Shown piece by piece: positions 25,594-34,029 of a stretch of DNA of 64,000 nucleotides. Made by a program: the position numbers and the translations under genes. Under the pieces are notes generated by a model that worked only from the letters and a program-made list of their open reading frames with translations, had not been told where the DNA came from and made no database searches. Every line of letters begins with the position of its first letter. Positions within the stretch are counted from its first letter, which is position 1. Source of the stretch: Pelotomaculum propionicicum (GTDB lineage: Bacteria > Bacillota > Desulfotomaculia > Desulfotomaculales > Pelotomaculaceae); contig NZ_QFFZ01000001.1 in the NCBI RefSeq assembly GCF_004369225.1, positions 1-64,000 on the forward strand. Direction: 5' to 3'.

Positions 25594-26619
25594 CTACTTT
25601 CTAACAACCTTACCCCTGCTGGCGGCGCTGATTATACCCATGTTATTCAGGGCGCGGCCGGTCCCCTTGGCGACACAGGAAAGCGGATCATCCGCAATAT
25701 AGACAGGCAGTCCCGTTTCAATGCTGAGCAACCTGTCAATACCCTCCAACAGAGCGCCGCCGCCGGTCGCGATGATCCCTTTATTTACGATATCGGCGGC
25801 AAGTTCGGGCGAGGTGCGTTCCAGCACTTCTTTTACACCGCCCACAATCAACTCCAGAGTCTCCTTGATCGCTTCGTGAACCTGGCGCCGGGAAACTATA
25901 ACCGCCTTGGGCAGCCCGGAGAGCATATCCCGGCCCCGGATTTCCATTGTTTTATCTTCCGCGCCCTGCAGGTGGGCGGTTCCGATCTCCATCTTCAATT
26001 CTTCACCTGTACGCTCGCCGATGGCAAGGCTGTACTCTCTGCGTATATACTTGACTATGGCCTCGTCAATTTTGTCCCCGCCCACCCGCAGGGACTTGCT
26101 GCACACAATACCTCCCAGCGAAAGCACGGCGATATCTGTGGTTCCCCCACCGATATCCACCACCATGCTGCCGCTTGGCTGAGAGATATCAAGGCCCGCT
26201 CCCAGGGCGGCGGCGAGTGGTTCCTCAATTAAGTGCGCCTCTTTGGCGCCGGCCTGGATGGCCGCCTGCCGCACAGCCCTCTCCTCGACCCCGGTGACAC
26301 CGGAAGGTATGCAAACCATAATCCTGGGCCGGAAAAAGAATTTTTTCCCCCCGTCAGCTTTGCTGATAAAGTAGCGCAGCATTTTTTCCGTTACATCATA
26401 GTCGGCGATCACCCCGTCACGCAGGGGACGTATAGCAATGATATTGCCGGGGGTCCGTCCCAGCATCCTGCGGGCCTCGGCGCCGACAGCGATAACCCTG
26501 CCGCTCTCTTTATCCATGGCCACAACTGAAGGTTCATGCAGAACAATTCCCTTTCCTTTTACAAAAACCAGCACGTTGGCCGTGCCCAGATCCACCCCGA
26601 TGTCGCTACCGGTTAACAT
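25594..26619 (-). CDS. mbl: Rod shape-determining protein Mbl (MreB family)
   Basis: A bacterial actin that guides lateral wall synthesis. The actin-fold ATP motifs are present: phosphate 1 GVDLGTANVLVF, phosphate 2 VVDIGGGTTDIAVLS, adenosine motif IIATGGGALLEG. The start is ATG 26619; an ATG six codons earlier overlaps the AAGGAGG ribosome site. The 341-residue length is typical. The gene next upstream is spoIIID, the same pair as spoIIID-mbl in B. subtilis, which is why I choose Mbl over MreB. It is likely transcribed with spoIIID or from the 150-bp gap between them. Confidence 0.92.
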   Translation of the reverse strand: MLTGSDIGVDLGTANVLVFVKGKGIVLHEPSVVAMDKESGRVIAVGAEARRMLGRTPGNIIAIRPLRDGVIADYDVTEKMLRYFISKADGGKKFFFRPRIMVCIPSGVTGVEERAVRQAAIQAGAKEAHLIEEPLAAALGAGLDISQPSGSMVVDIGGGTTDIAVLSLGGIVCSKSLRVGGDKIDEAIVKYIRREYSLAIGERTGEELKMEIGTAHLQGAEDKTMEIRGRDMLSGLPKAVIVSRRQVHEAIKETLELIVGGVKEVLERTSPELAADIVNKGIIATGGGALLEGIDRLLSIETGLPVYIADDPLSCVAKGTGRALNNMGIISAASRGKVVRK

Positions 26620-26773
26620 AAGCTTGTCCTCCTTCAAAAAACCTGGAACGGCAAGGCTGTCCCCTTATCCGGCTTCAAATCAAGCCCGCCTAATCCCAGG
26701 ATAAAACCTACTTTTTACCAAGCAAAAGTAGTATTCTATCTTTTTCGTCAAAATCCTGTTGTCCACCGGTATT

Positions 26774-27025
26774 TTACGCCAAATCTTTATATTTCCTCCT
26801 GGTGGCTTCGCCGCCCCGCAGATGCCGCTCGGCTTTATTGTACTCAAGAATTGCTTTTATCTCCTGGGCCAGCTGTTTGTTTAAAGAGGGCAGCCGCTCC
26901 GTCATATCTTTATGGACAGTGCTTTTGCTGACCTGGTACACCTGGGCGGCCTGCCTGACTGTGGCCTGTGTTTCTAGAATATAGGAACAGATATCCAATA
27001 CCCGTTTTTGAATGTATTCCTGCAT
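26774..27025 (-). CDS. spoIIID: Sporulation transcriptional regulator SpoIIID
   Basis: A small 83-residue DNA-binding protein of the mother cell that switches gene sets between the sigma-E and sigma-K phases. The helix-turn-helix is VRQAAQVYQVSKSTVHKDMTE (about 24-44), followed by the basic C-terminal helix (YNKAERHLRGGEATRRKY) that contacts DNA in this family. ATG 27025 is chosen over 27040 because GGGAGG lies 7 nt before it and the family begins MQEYIQKR. It sits upstream of mbl in the same orientation. Its presence marks the organism as a spore former. Confidence 0.95.
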   Translation of the reverse strand: MQEYIQKRVLDICSYILETQATVRQAAQVYQVSKSTVHKDMTERLPSLNKQLAQEIKAILEYNKAERHLRGGEATRRKYKDLA

Positions 27026-27343
27026 TTTTCTACCTCCCATTTCAGACGTCGGACGTCGGACGCCGGCAATAGATTAATAAACCCTTCCTTCGGTCAAGTT
27101 GATCAAAACACGGCAGCGCAGTAATTAATATTGAATCCTCGCCTTAATACAGCGGTGTCTTCCTCTAGATATATATGCGGGGGGAAGTGAGAAATTCGTT
27201 AGTGAAACAAGAAACACTCTAGAATGTATTTCCTTATCACAACTTACAAAGATTTGGGTATTGTAACTTTGACCTTATCGCATCTTGAAAGGACAAAACT
27301 AAAAATACCGGCTATATTTGGCCTATTTGGCCACATTTGGCTT
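27026..27343. other. Intergenic region with short direct repeats
   Basis: No gene is seen. Next to spoIIID lie tandem GACGTCGGACGTCGG units (27044-27063), related to the GTCGTTAGTCG repeats in the ATP synthase operon. At 27314-27341 three 9-bp copies of a TATTTGGCC-like word lie directly before the TetR-gene promoter and could be an additional operator. Confidence 0.45.
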
Positions 27344-27372
27344 TTGACAATTTACCAGGGACTGCATATTCT
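27344..27372 (+). promoter_or_regulatory. Sigma-A-type promoter of the TetR/exporter operon
   Basis: TTGACA at 27344-27349, 17 bp, then TATTCT at 27367-27372. The -35 box is perfect and the -10 box close to consensus. Confidence 0.75.
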
Positions 27373-27382
27373 TAAAAAATGA

Positions 27383-27396
27383 ACTGACTGGTCAGT
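27383..27396 (+). promoter_or_regulatory. Palindromic operator, likely TetR self-control
   Basis: ACTGAC-TG-GTCAGT, a 6-bp inverted repeat with a 2-bp centre, lies just after the predicted transcription start and 17 bp before the TetR ATG. ACTGACTGGTCAGT-like palindromes are common TetR-family operators. Confidence 0.7.
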
Positions 27397-27413
27397 ACAA
27401 AAGAGAGGATCGT

Positions 27414-28034
27414 ATGAATTTAACACCTTTTTCTTCCGCATTCAGGAATGGGGCGGGTGAGAACAAACACATCCTTAATACCGCCGCCGGAATATTTGCG
27501 CATAAGGGATATCACCAGACCACGGTTGATGAAATAGCCAGGGCGCTGGGGGTGGCTAAAGGCACTATCTACTATCACTTTAAGAACAAAGAGGAACTTT
27601 ATCTGGCCATCATCCGGGAAGGAGTATATCTTTTAGAGGAACAAATGCGGCTGGATATATCCGGCGCCGGCACGGCGGCAGGGAAAATCAAGAAACTGAT
27701 TCGAGGCATGCTTGCCTTTATTGAAGATAAAAAAGACCTTGTTTTTTTGTTTCTTAAAGAGCTATACGGGACAAACATTCAAAGGGAAGACCTGGCCAAA
27801 ATGATTTCGGCCAGCCTCGGGTTAATCCAGGCGGTTATTGAAGAAGGCGTGAAAGACGGCTCTTTAAAAAAAGTTGACCCGGAAATAACCACCAGATCAC
27901 TTTTCGGCATGATCATTATTTCCGCGCTGCACTACATCAGCTATGCCAGGAGCATTCCCCACGCACAGGTTAGATCGTCTATCGAACAAGTTTTTTTTGA
28001 AGGGACTGTTCAGCCGGATACCAGGGAGGAGTAA
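27414..28034 (+). CDS. TetR/AcrR-family transcriptional repressor
   Basis: The 206-residue product has the TetR helix-turn-helix near the start (HKGYHQTTVDEIARALGVAKGTIYYHF, about residues 31-57), preceded by KHILNTAAGIFA. The rest is the all-helical ligand-binding domain. GAGAGG precedes ATG 27414. It is the first gene of a plus-strand unit with HlyD, ATPase and permease genes, so it most likely represses that exporter until a small molecule binds. A palindrome right after the promoter is the probable operator. The inducer is unknown. Confidence 0.92.
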   Translation: MNLTPFSSAFRNGAGENKHILNTAAGIFAHKGYHQTTVDEIARALGVAKGTIYYHFKNKEELYLAIIREGVYLLEEQMRLDISGAGTAAGKIKKLIRGMLAFIEDKKDLVFLFLKELYGTNIQREDLAKMISASLGLIQAVIEEGVKDGSLKKVDPEITTRSLFGMIIISALHYISYARSIPHAQVRSSIEQVFFEGTVQPDTREE

Positions 28035-28038
28035 TAAG

Positions 28039-29094
28039 ATGGACATTCTCACTGCTATAAGAACAAAAAAAATCCTAACCTTAATCTTATTAGTTATAAT
28101 CATTGCCCTTGCCGTCCTTATTTTTTTCACACTAAATAAAAGCCGGACAGAGTCTGTCAGGGAACAGGAAGGCTTAACAGCCACCGGCGCCATTGAGGCT
28201 AAGAAAGTGACGGCATCCTTTAAAGTTGCCGGAAAAATTCAGAACATATTTGTCGAGGAAGGAAGCAGGGTTGAGCAGGGACAGGAACTGGCCTGCCTGG
28301 AAACCCGCGAGCTGGACGCCAAACTCAGCCAGGCCAGCGGCGCCTATGAGGCGGCCAGGGCCCAGGCCCGCCAGGCCGGTGAGTCGGTCCCGCTGACCAG
28401 CCGGCAAATTGAAGCAGCCATAGAGCAGGCCCAAGCCAAGGTGGCACAGGCCGAGGTTGGGGTAAAAAACGCGCGTGACTCATACGAAAGGTTGGAAAAC
28501 CTTTATAAAAGCGGCGCCACCTCTGACAAGTCATATAATGACGCTAAAAACAACTACGAGTTGGCCGAGAATGTTCGGAAAGAGGCGCAGGCAGCACTTG
28601 AACAGGCCCTGTCAGCGCGTCTGAAAGTAGATTTAGCCCAGGCCCAGTACGAGGCAGCCACAGGGCAGAGCAACCAGGCCGGCGGCGCCGTGCAGGAAGC
28701 CCAGGCATACTTGGACAATACCCGTTTACTGGCGCCCATTTCCGGCTTTATCACCCAGAAAAACCTGGAGCAGGGGGAAATGGTCAACGCTGGCACGCCG
28801 GTATTTGAAATATCCGACCTGCTCCATACTTATGTAAAGGTTTTTATCAGCGAGAAAAAGATTGGCAGAGTCCAGCTGGGCCAGGATGTGGAAATAACTG
28901 TGGATTCTTTTCCAGGCAGGGTATTGCACGGAAATGTGGTCTGGATCAATAACGCCGGTGATTTTGCGGTGCGCAAAGCGGTAAATGAACAGTACGACCA
29001 TGATCTAAGAAGTTTTGAGGTCAAAATAGATGTGCCCAACCAGGAACTGCTCCTGAAAACGGGGATGACCGCGCGGGTAAGGATAATTGAATAG
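28039..29094 (+). CDS. HlyD/EmrA-like membrane-fusion (adaptor) protein
   Basis: Begins at ATG 28039, 4 nt after the TetR stop, with GGAGGAG overlapping that stop. The 351-residue product has one N-terminal membrane helix (ILTLILLVIIIALAVLIFF). A lipoyl-like half (ITASFKVAGKIQNIFVEEG type, with GSRVEQGQELACLE) is followed by a long alanine/glutamine-rich coiled coil (about 90-210). The second lipoyl half is NTRLLAPISGFITQKNLEQGEMV, and a beta-barrel follows. In gram-positive bacteria such proteins link an ABC permease to the cell exterior. Its gene order (tetR-hlyD-ABC-permease-permease) resembles the E. coli ybhGFSR type. Confidence 0.92.
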   Translation: MDILTAIRTKKILTLILLVIIIALAVLIFFTLNKSRTESVREQEGLTATGAIEAKKVTASFKVAGKIQNIFVEEGSRVEQGQELACLETRELDAKLSQASGAYEAARAQARQAGESVPLTSRQIEAAIEQAQAKVAQAEVGVKNARDSYERLENLYKSGATSDKSYNDAKNNYELAENVRKEAQAALEQALSARLKVDLAQAQYEAATGQSNQAGGAVQEAQAYLDNTRLLAPISGFITQKNLEQGEMVNAGTPVFEISDLLHTYVKVFISEKKIGRVQLGQDVEITVDSFPGRVLHGNVVWINNAGDFAVRKAVNEQYDHDLRSFEVKIDVPNQELLLKTGMTARVRIIE

Positions 29095-29136
29095 TATGGC
29101 GAATTCATTCACCATTGAAGGAGAGGTTGGCGCCAG

Positions 29137-29844
29137 GTGACCCCTTTAATTAAAGTCATAGATTTAAAACAAACTATCGGCAAACAAAAAGTACTGGACG
29201 GCCTGTCCCTTGAGTTGTATAGCGGTGAATGCCTTGGCCTGTTCGGTGCCAGGGGAGCGGGTAAAACAGCCCTGCTGCATATCCTGTCCGGTATTGACCG
29301 GTTTAAGTCCGGGAGTGTGGAGATACTTGGCTGTGACATCAGGAAAAGCGAGGCTTTCAAGAAGCAGCTGGGATTGGTGACGCAGGAAAGAAGCCTTTTC
29401 AGGGACCTGAAGGTGTATGAAAACCTCGAGTTTATCGCAGTGCTGAAAAATACCGGACTGGACAGCATACCTGATCTGGTCAAGCGTTTTGAACTTACGG
29501 ATTATCTGGGAGAGCCGGCGGGCAGGCTCAACGCCGGGGTTTACCAGCGCCTGTCCATGGCCTGCGCGCTTTTGAACGAGCCCAGGCTTTTAATCGCCGA
29601 CGACTTGATCAATGATATCGATCCTTATGCACAGCGCCTGATTTTAAAAGAGCTGAACAGGTTTGTCACATCCGGCGGCGCCTGCGTCTGGGGCTTCAGC
29701 CGCATCGAGTTCTGCGCGGCGACAAGCAGGGTGGGCTGGCTGGAAAAAGGCTCGCTTACTTTTTATACGCCTCAGGAGGCACAAGAACAGTGGGAAAGCC
29801 AACTTCTGTCGATTGAACAGCAAAGTGGTGGGGAAAATGCTTAG
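29137..29844 (+). CDS. ABC exporter ATP-binding subunit with degenerate catalytic motifs
   Basis: The 235-residue nucleotide-binding domain keeps Walker A (GARGAGKTA) and the Q-loop (GLVTQERSLF). The other motifs are abnormal. The signature reads LNAGVYQRL where LSGGxxQRL is usual. Walker B ends LLIADDLIND, with Asp in place of the catalytic Glu. The switch-His region reads WGFSRIEF with no His. It starts at GTG 29137 after GGAGAGG, and its end overlaps the next permease by 8 nt. It should bind ATP but hydrolyse poorly, and may need a second ATPase. Family membership is sure; activity is in doubt. Confidence 0.88.
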   Translation: MTPLIKVIDLKQTIGKQKVLDGLSLELYSGECLGLFGARGAGKTALLHILSGIDRFKSGSVEILGCDIRKSEAFKKQLGLVTQERSLFRDLKVYENLEFIAVLKNTGLDSIPDLVKRFELTDYLGEPAGRLNAGVYQRLSMACALLNEPRLLIADDLINDIDPYAQRLILKELNRFVTSGGACVWGFSRIEFCAATSRVGWLEKGSLTFYTPQEAQEQWESQLLSIEQQSGGENA

Positions 29845-30979
29845 ACAGTGCCTGGCCATTGCCAGGCGTGAATTTTTTTTCATGTGGCGGGACAAAAGCC
29901 TGCGCTATATCCTGCTGGCTGGCCCCCTGCTTGGCCTGCTTATCTTTTATGCCACATACAGCCCCCAGGTTTTAAAAAATATCCCGGCGGCCATTGTGGA
30001 CCTGGACCATTCCCGGGCCGGCCAGGAGTTGATCAAAAACATCCAGGCCGCTGAAAATTTAAAGATAACCGCATATCCCGGCAGCTATGACGAACTCGAG
30101 GAATTAATAAAAAAAGGCGAAGTGATTGCTGGTGTAGTCATACCGGAGGATTACGGAAAAGAAGTGTCCCTCTCCCGCCAGGCGCGGGTGGAAATGATTG
30201 TGGACGGCAGCAACATGATCTACGCTACCAACACTACCAGCGCCATGCTGTCAGTTACCCGCACGCTCAGCGCCCAAACCGGCGTTAAAGTCCTGGTTGC
30301 CCGCGGCATCCAGCCCACCCAGGCCAGGGCGGCCTACCAGCCGGTTGAATTTCGCGAGGAGGCCTGGTTTAACCCCACCTTAAACTATGCTTATTTTGTG
30401 GTGCTGGCCCTGGCCCTGAATGTCTGGCAGCAGTGCTGCACCCTGGCCGCCTGTATGAACATTACCGGGGAGACAGGCGCCCGCAGCTGGTATCAGATTA
30501 AAGCACTGGGGCTGTCCAGACTCAGGCTGTTTTTCAGCAAATCTGCCGCCCAGATCATAACATTCATGGTCATCGCCCTGCCGGTTTTCTTCCTTGCTTT
30601 TGTGGTATGCAAGCTGCCCCTGCGCTGCGGCTTCGCTGTATTCCTTCTGTTCAACCTGGCCTTTGTCATTGCGCTGCACAGCGTCGGCACACTGGCCTCC
30701 AGCCTGGCCAGGGAAGCTGTGAACGCCACCAGGTTCGGCATGATCATAGCGCTGCCCTCCTTTCTTCTTTCCGGTTATTCCTGGCCGCTGGAAGCGATGC
30801 CGCCCTATCTGCGGTTTATCGCCCAAATACTGCCGCAGACCTGGTACTTCCAGGGTCTGAACTTTTTAACCTTCAAGGACCCCGGCTGGGCCTTCATGTC
30901 CCAGTTTTTCCTGGCGTTCCTGATTATCGCGGCTGTCTGCTACGGGACGGCAGCGATCATTGTTGCCAGAAGAACATAG
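29837..30979 (+). CDS. ABC-2 type exporter permease (first)
   Basis: ATG 29837 overlaps the ATPase stop by 8 nt, after GGTGGGG. The 380-residue product has one N-terminal helix (SLRYILLAGPLLGLLIFYAT), an extracellular domain of about 150 residues (PAAIVDLDHSRAGQELI, then VAGVVIPEDYGKEV), and five membrane helices. The last of these follow the ABC-2 motif FLLSGYSWPLEAMPPYLR. This YhhJ/YbhS-like architecture works as one half of a two-permease exporter, here with the product at 31321-32484. Substrate unknown; drugs, lipids or toxins are typical. Confidence 0.9.
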   Translation: MLRQCLAIARREFFFMWRDKSLRYILLAGPLLGLLIFYATYSPQVLKNIPAAIVDLDHSRAGQELIKNIQAAENLKITAYPGSYDELEELIKKGEVIAGVVIPEDYGKEVSLSRQARVEMIVDGSNMIYATNTTSAMLSVTRTLSAQTGVKVLVARGIQPTQARAAYQPVEFREEAWFNPTLNYAYFVVLALALNVWQQCCTLAACMNITGETGARSWYQIKALGLSRLRLFFSKSAAQIITFMVIALPVFFLAFVVCKLPLRCGFAVFLLFNLAFVIALHSVGTLASSLAREAVNATRFGMIIALPSFLLSGYSWPLEAMPPYLRFIAQILPQTWYFQGLNFLTFKDPGWAFMSQFFLAFLIIAAVCYGTAAIIVARRT

Positions 30980-31150
30980 GCGCGAATTAGATTAAAATCG
31001 TTCGGATAAACCCGAACCTACCACATTTGCAAGCAGGTTGCAACCATGTGAGTAGAGAGACTTGAGAAGATGTAGGTGCGGCTTTAGTCGCACAATATTG
31101 TTCGGATAAAGCCAGACACCTGCATAGAAATAATGACAAGGAGTAATTTC

Positions 31151-31296
31151 GGAAAGTCGGTTTGCAAAGACCGTTCTGTCATCGCGAGGAGCGAAAGCGA
31201 CGTGGCGATCTCACAGTATAAAGCGGGGGTAAGAGCCGGAGATTGCTTCGCTTAACGCTCGCAATGACAAACAGTAGGACTTTCCGAAAGTATTCG
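31151..31296. repeat. Palindromic intergenic repeat, copy 1
   Basis: About 146 bp. Outer ends GGAAAGTC and GACTTTCC are inverted, and inside them ATCGCGAGGAGCGAAAGCGACG pairs imperfectly with GCTTCGCTTAACGCTCGCAATGA. The same sequence recurs at 32497-32641, so the second permease gene is bracketed. It would form a large stem-loop in RNA. The rest of 30980-31320 shows nothing else. Confidence 0.88.
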
Positions 31297-31320
31297 ACAA
31301 GCAAAAGGGAGGTGCGCGGT

Positions 31321-32484
31321 ATGAAACAGGTATTATACATAAGTTATTATGAAATGGTCCATATTTTTAAAGATAAAATACTCCTCCTGCTCATATTCTT
31401 TGTACCGGTTTTTTACGCGTCCCTGTGCGGCGCCGTCTACACGGCCGGAATCCTGACCGGCATCCCTCTGGCGGTTGTGGACCTGGATGATTCTGTGCTC
31501 AGCCGGGAAGTGATCAAGTGCTTTGCCAACAACCCGCGCTTTCAAATAGTCGAAGAAATAAACACCTACCCCCTGCTGGAGGAGGGCATGAAAAAAAGCG
31601 CCGTCCGGGCCGGGGTGGTGATCCCTGAGAATTTTGAAAAAGAAACCGCCCTGCACAGCGGGGCGGAGGTTTTAGTCGTTTATGACAGCTCCAATCTTAT
31701 CTGGGGCTACAACATCCGCAAGTACACCATGGAAACCGTCAACCAGTTCAGCGCCGAACACGCCGCCGCTTACATGGCCGGCCTGGGCTTAGCAAAAAAG
31801 GAAATCACAAACATCCTTGACAGCGTATCCTCCAATACGGATGTATGGTATAATCCAACCTTCAGCTATGCCAATTTTATGCTTTTCGGTTTAATTATGC
31901 TGATTATCCACCAGATCTGCCTGCTCAGCGCCAGCCTTACCGTGACCAGGGAAAAAGAAAACAACAGCTGGCTGCAGTTCCTGTGTGCTCCCGCGCCGGC
32001 GTGGAAAATATTCCTCGGTAAGTCCCTGCCCTATTTTTTGACCGGCATTTTTAATTACGGCCTGCTGATCTGGTTTATAGCCGTCTTTGTACACGTGAGA
32101 ATCGAAGGCTCTGTTTTATTGATATTGCTGCTGGGATTGCTCTACAACATTGTGATTACCTGCGCCGGTTTTTACATTTCGCTGCAGGCGGCGGACTCTC
32201 TGCAGGCAACCAGGTACATTATGCTGCTGTCGGTCCCCTTCCTGATGATTTCCGGCTATACCTGGCCCCAGACCCATATCCCGGCCTTTATCAACGCCTT
32301 TGCCCGCTTTCTGCCTTTCACCTGGATGGCTGAAGGGCTCAGGCAGGTCGCTGTGAAAAACCTGGGGCCCGAGTACCTTGTCCCGGTGATCCTGGCGCTG
32401 ACGCTGATGTCCCTGGCGGCGGTACTGCCGGCGGCAAGCTTTACTAAAAGAAGAAAACCGCCTCACTTAAGGGCGGACAGTTAA
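31321..32484 (+). CDS. ABC-2 type exporter permease (second)
   Basis: ATG 31321 is preceded by GGGAGG, and an upstream frame start lies inside the repeat. The 387-residue product has the same plan as its partner: an N-terminal helix (ILLLLIFFVPVFYASLCGAV), an extracellular domain with AVVDLDDSVLSREVIKCF, then five helices ending with MISGYTWPQTHIPAFINAF. The two permeases are distant paralogues and probably form a heterodimer. The gene is separated from the first permease by 341 bp carrying a palindromic repeat, which may attenuate or process the operon mRNA. Confidence 0.9.
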   Translation: MKQVLYISYYEMVHIFKDKILLLLIFFVPVFYASLCGAVYTAGILTGIPLAVVDLDDSVLSREVIKCFANNPRFQIVEEINTYPLLEEGMKKSAVRAGVVIPENFEKETALHSGAEVLVVYDSSNLIWGYNIRKYTMETVNQFSAEHAAAYMAGLGLAKKEITNILDSVSSNTDVWYNPTFSYANFMLFGLIMLIIHQICLLSASLTVTREKENNSWLQFLCAPAPAWKIFLGKSLPYFLTGIFNYGLLIWFIAVFVHVRIEGSVLLILLLGLLYNIVITCAGFYISLQAADSLQATRYIMLLSVPFLMISGYTWPQTHIPAFINAFARFLPFTWMAEGLRQVAVKNLGPEYLVPVILALTLMSLAAVLPAASFTKRRKPPHLRADS

Positions 32485-32496
32485 CCGAGTAACTCC

Positions 32497-32641
32497 GGAA
32501 AGTCGTTTTGCAAAGACCGTTCTGCCATCGCGAGGAGCGAAAGCGACGTGGCGATCTCACAGTATAAAGCGGGAATAAGAGCCGGAGATTGCTTCGCTTA
32601 ACGCTCGCAATGACAAACGGTAGGACTTTCCGAAAGTATTC
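32497..32641. repeat. Palindromic intergenic repeat, copy 2
   Basis: Near-identical to 31151-31296 and in the same orientation. It begins 13 bp after the permease stop and ends 26 bp before the spoIID stop, so it lies between convergent genes. Confidence 0.88.
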
Positions 32642-32666
32642 TTAACCATAAAACGGTTTCAAATTT

Positions 32667-33635
32667 TTAATTTCTGGTATCCGTTATTTCCGCCCCGCTG
32701 TAATAATGGCCCAGGATGGTGCGGTAATCGTACCCGTGTTCCGCCAGGCCTTTGGCCCCGTACTGGCAGAGGCCTACCCCGTGGCCGTATCCGGTGGTGG
32801 TAAAGTAGACAAAATCCCCTTCGGCTTTCCAGGTGAAACTGGTTGAGCGAAGTCCCAGCAGATCCCTGACTGTCACGGCGGAGAACTGGCGGTCGCCGAT
32901 CAGAAGGAGCTTCGGACGTCCTGTACTGGTCTTTTCAATTACTTTGAAAGTCTTCGCATTATTCTCCGTGCCGCTGACGGGGACAGCCGACAGCTTTGTG
33001 CCCAGGGCCAGGTCCACCTGCTCCAGGCTGAAAGAGGCGGTTTGCACCGGGTTGGGGTCGGCGTCATACGGGCAGGGGACGCTGCGCAGGTAAGGGACCT
33101 TATATTTCCACACGTCCTCCGAGTTTTCAGTCCTGCCGCCGCAAGAGGCGTGGTAGGCCGGGTCTATATACTCTCCCTGGTAAACCAGTACCTGCCCCTT
33201 GGTCTCATCCACAGCTTTTTTTACTTTGTAATAATAGTCATAATAGCGGAGCGTCCCCCAGCGATTTTTCAAATCTTCCCTCGACAGCCAGGCCTGGCCG
33301 TGGCGCGGGTCATCGCACACGTCGGCGCCCGGGTGAAGCGGATTGGCCACAGCCGCGCCGCCGCTGCCCATACGTTTGACAATATAGGTCCTGGCTGCTA
33401 CAGCCTGTGCCTTTAGCGCGTCAAGCGGAAATTCAGCGGGCATTTCAGCGGCTACAACCCCCACCAGGTAATCTTCCAGCTGCATTGTTTTGATCTTGTT
33501 CTCGTTATGAACAAACACCCGCACGATAGTCACCCCTGGAAAAAACCTCGCGGGTATCTGTCTGCTTAATAAAAAGGGAAGGCCCAAGATCAGGGCAAGT
33601 GCAAACAGTAAAGTACCCGTAGCCAGCCTGCGCAT
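32667..33635 (-). CDS. spoIID: Stage II sporulation protein D (lytic transglycosylase)
   Basis: SpoIID cleaves peptidoglycan glycan strands during engulfment of the forespore, with SpoIIP and SpoIIM. The 322-residue product has an N-terminal membrane helix (GTLLFALALILGLPFLL). The SpoIID domain has the family motifs LEDYLVGVVAAEMPAEF with the catalytic Glu, KAQAVAARTY, YHASCGGRTENSEDVW and GYGHGVGLCQYGAKGLAEHG. Length is near normal. It follows ywmB and the ATP synthase operon in the same direction as in B. subtilis, though murAA is not present between them. Confidence 0.95.
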   Translation of the reverse strand: MRRLATGTLLFALALILGLPFLLSRQIPARFFPGVTIVRVFVHNENKIKTMQLEDYLVGVVAAEMPAEFPLDALKAQAVAARTYIVKRMGSGGAAVANPLHPGADVCDDPRHGQAWLSREDLKNRWGTLRYYDYYYKVKKAVDETKGQVLVYQGEYIDPAYHASCGGRTENSEDVWKYKVPYLRSVPCPYDADPNPVQTASFSLEQVDLALGTKLSAVPVSGTENNAKTFKVIEKTSTGRPKLLLIGDRQFSAVTVRDLLGLRSTSFTWKAEGDFVYFTTTGYGHGVGLCQYGAKGLAEHGYDYRTILGHYYSGAEITDTRN

Positions 33636-33726
33636 ATTTTTTCACCCCGTAAACAGAATACAGAATTCAGAAGTCAGGAGTCAGAATAAAAAATAATGAC
33701 TATACCGTTGGCTTAGTGAAAAGATA

Positions 33727-33927
33727 AAACAATCTGACAGGATTTACCGGATTTTAGAAGATTAACAGGATTTTAAACATTTCATTTAAAATTAAACTTG
33801 CAAAATTTTAACTTGACAATGTTTAATTGGTGTTAATGGATAAAGAAATAATTATAAAAAGTCTTTATATATATTTTTTGAAATCTTGTAAATCCTTTTA
33901 ATCCTGTAAATCCTGTCAATTTGTTTA
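33727..33927. repeat. CAGGATT-family element (c)
   Basis: 201 bp. Left end AAACAATCTGACAGGATT, right end AATCCTGTAAATCCTGTCAA-TTTGTTT. The interior is homologous to element (a) in opposite orientation. It lies 102 bp after the ywmB stop, between ywmB and spoIID. No gene lies in 33636-34029. Confidence 0.85.
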
Positions 33928-34029
33928 ATTAATTCAATTATTTTATTCTGAATTCTGACTCCTGTCTTCTATAGTTACTAATATATACTATCTGGTCAAG
34001 GTAAATATTACCTTTCAGAAACAGCTTGT

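Noticed and set aside
33770-33900. A tiny ORF in CAGGATT elements (a) and (c) beginning MDKE/MGKE-IIKSL
   Set aside because: It is under 20 codons, lacks a ribosome site and differs in its end; it probably reflects shared AT-rich sequence.
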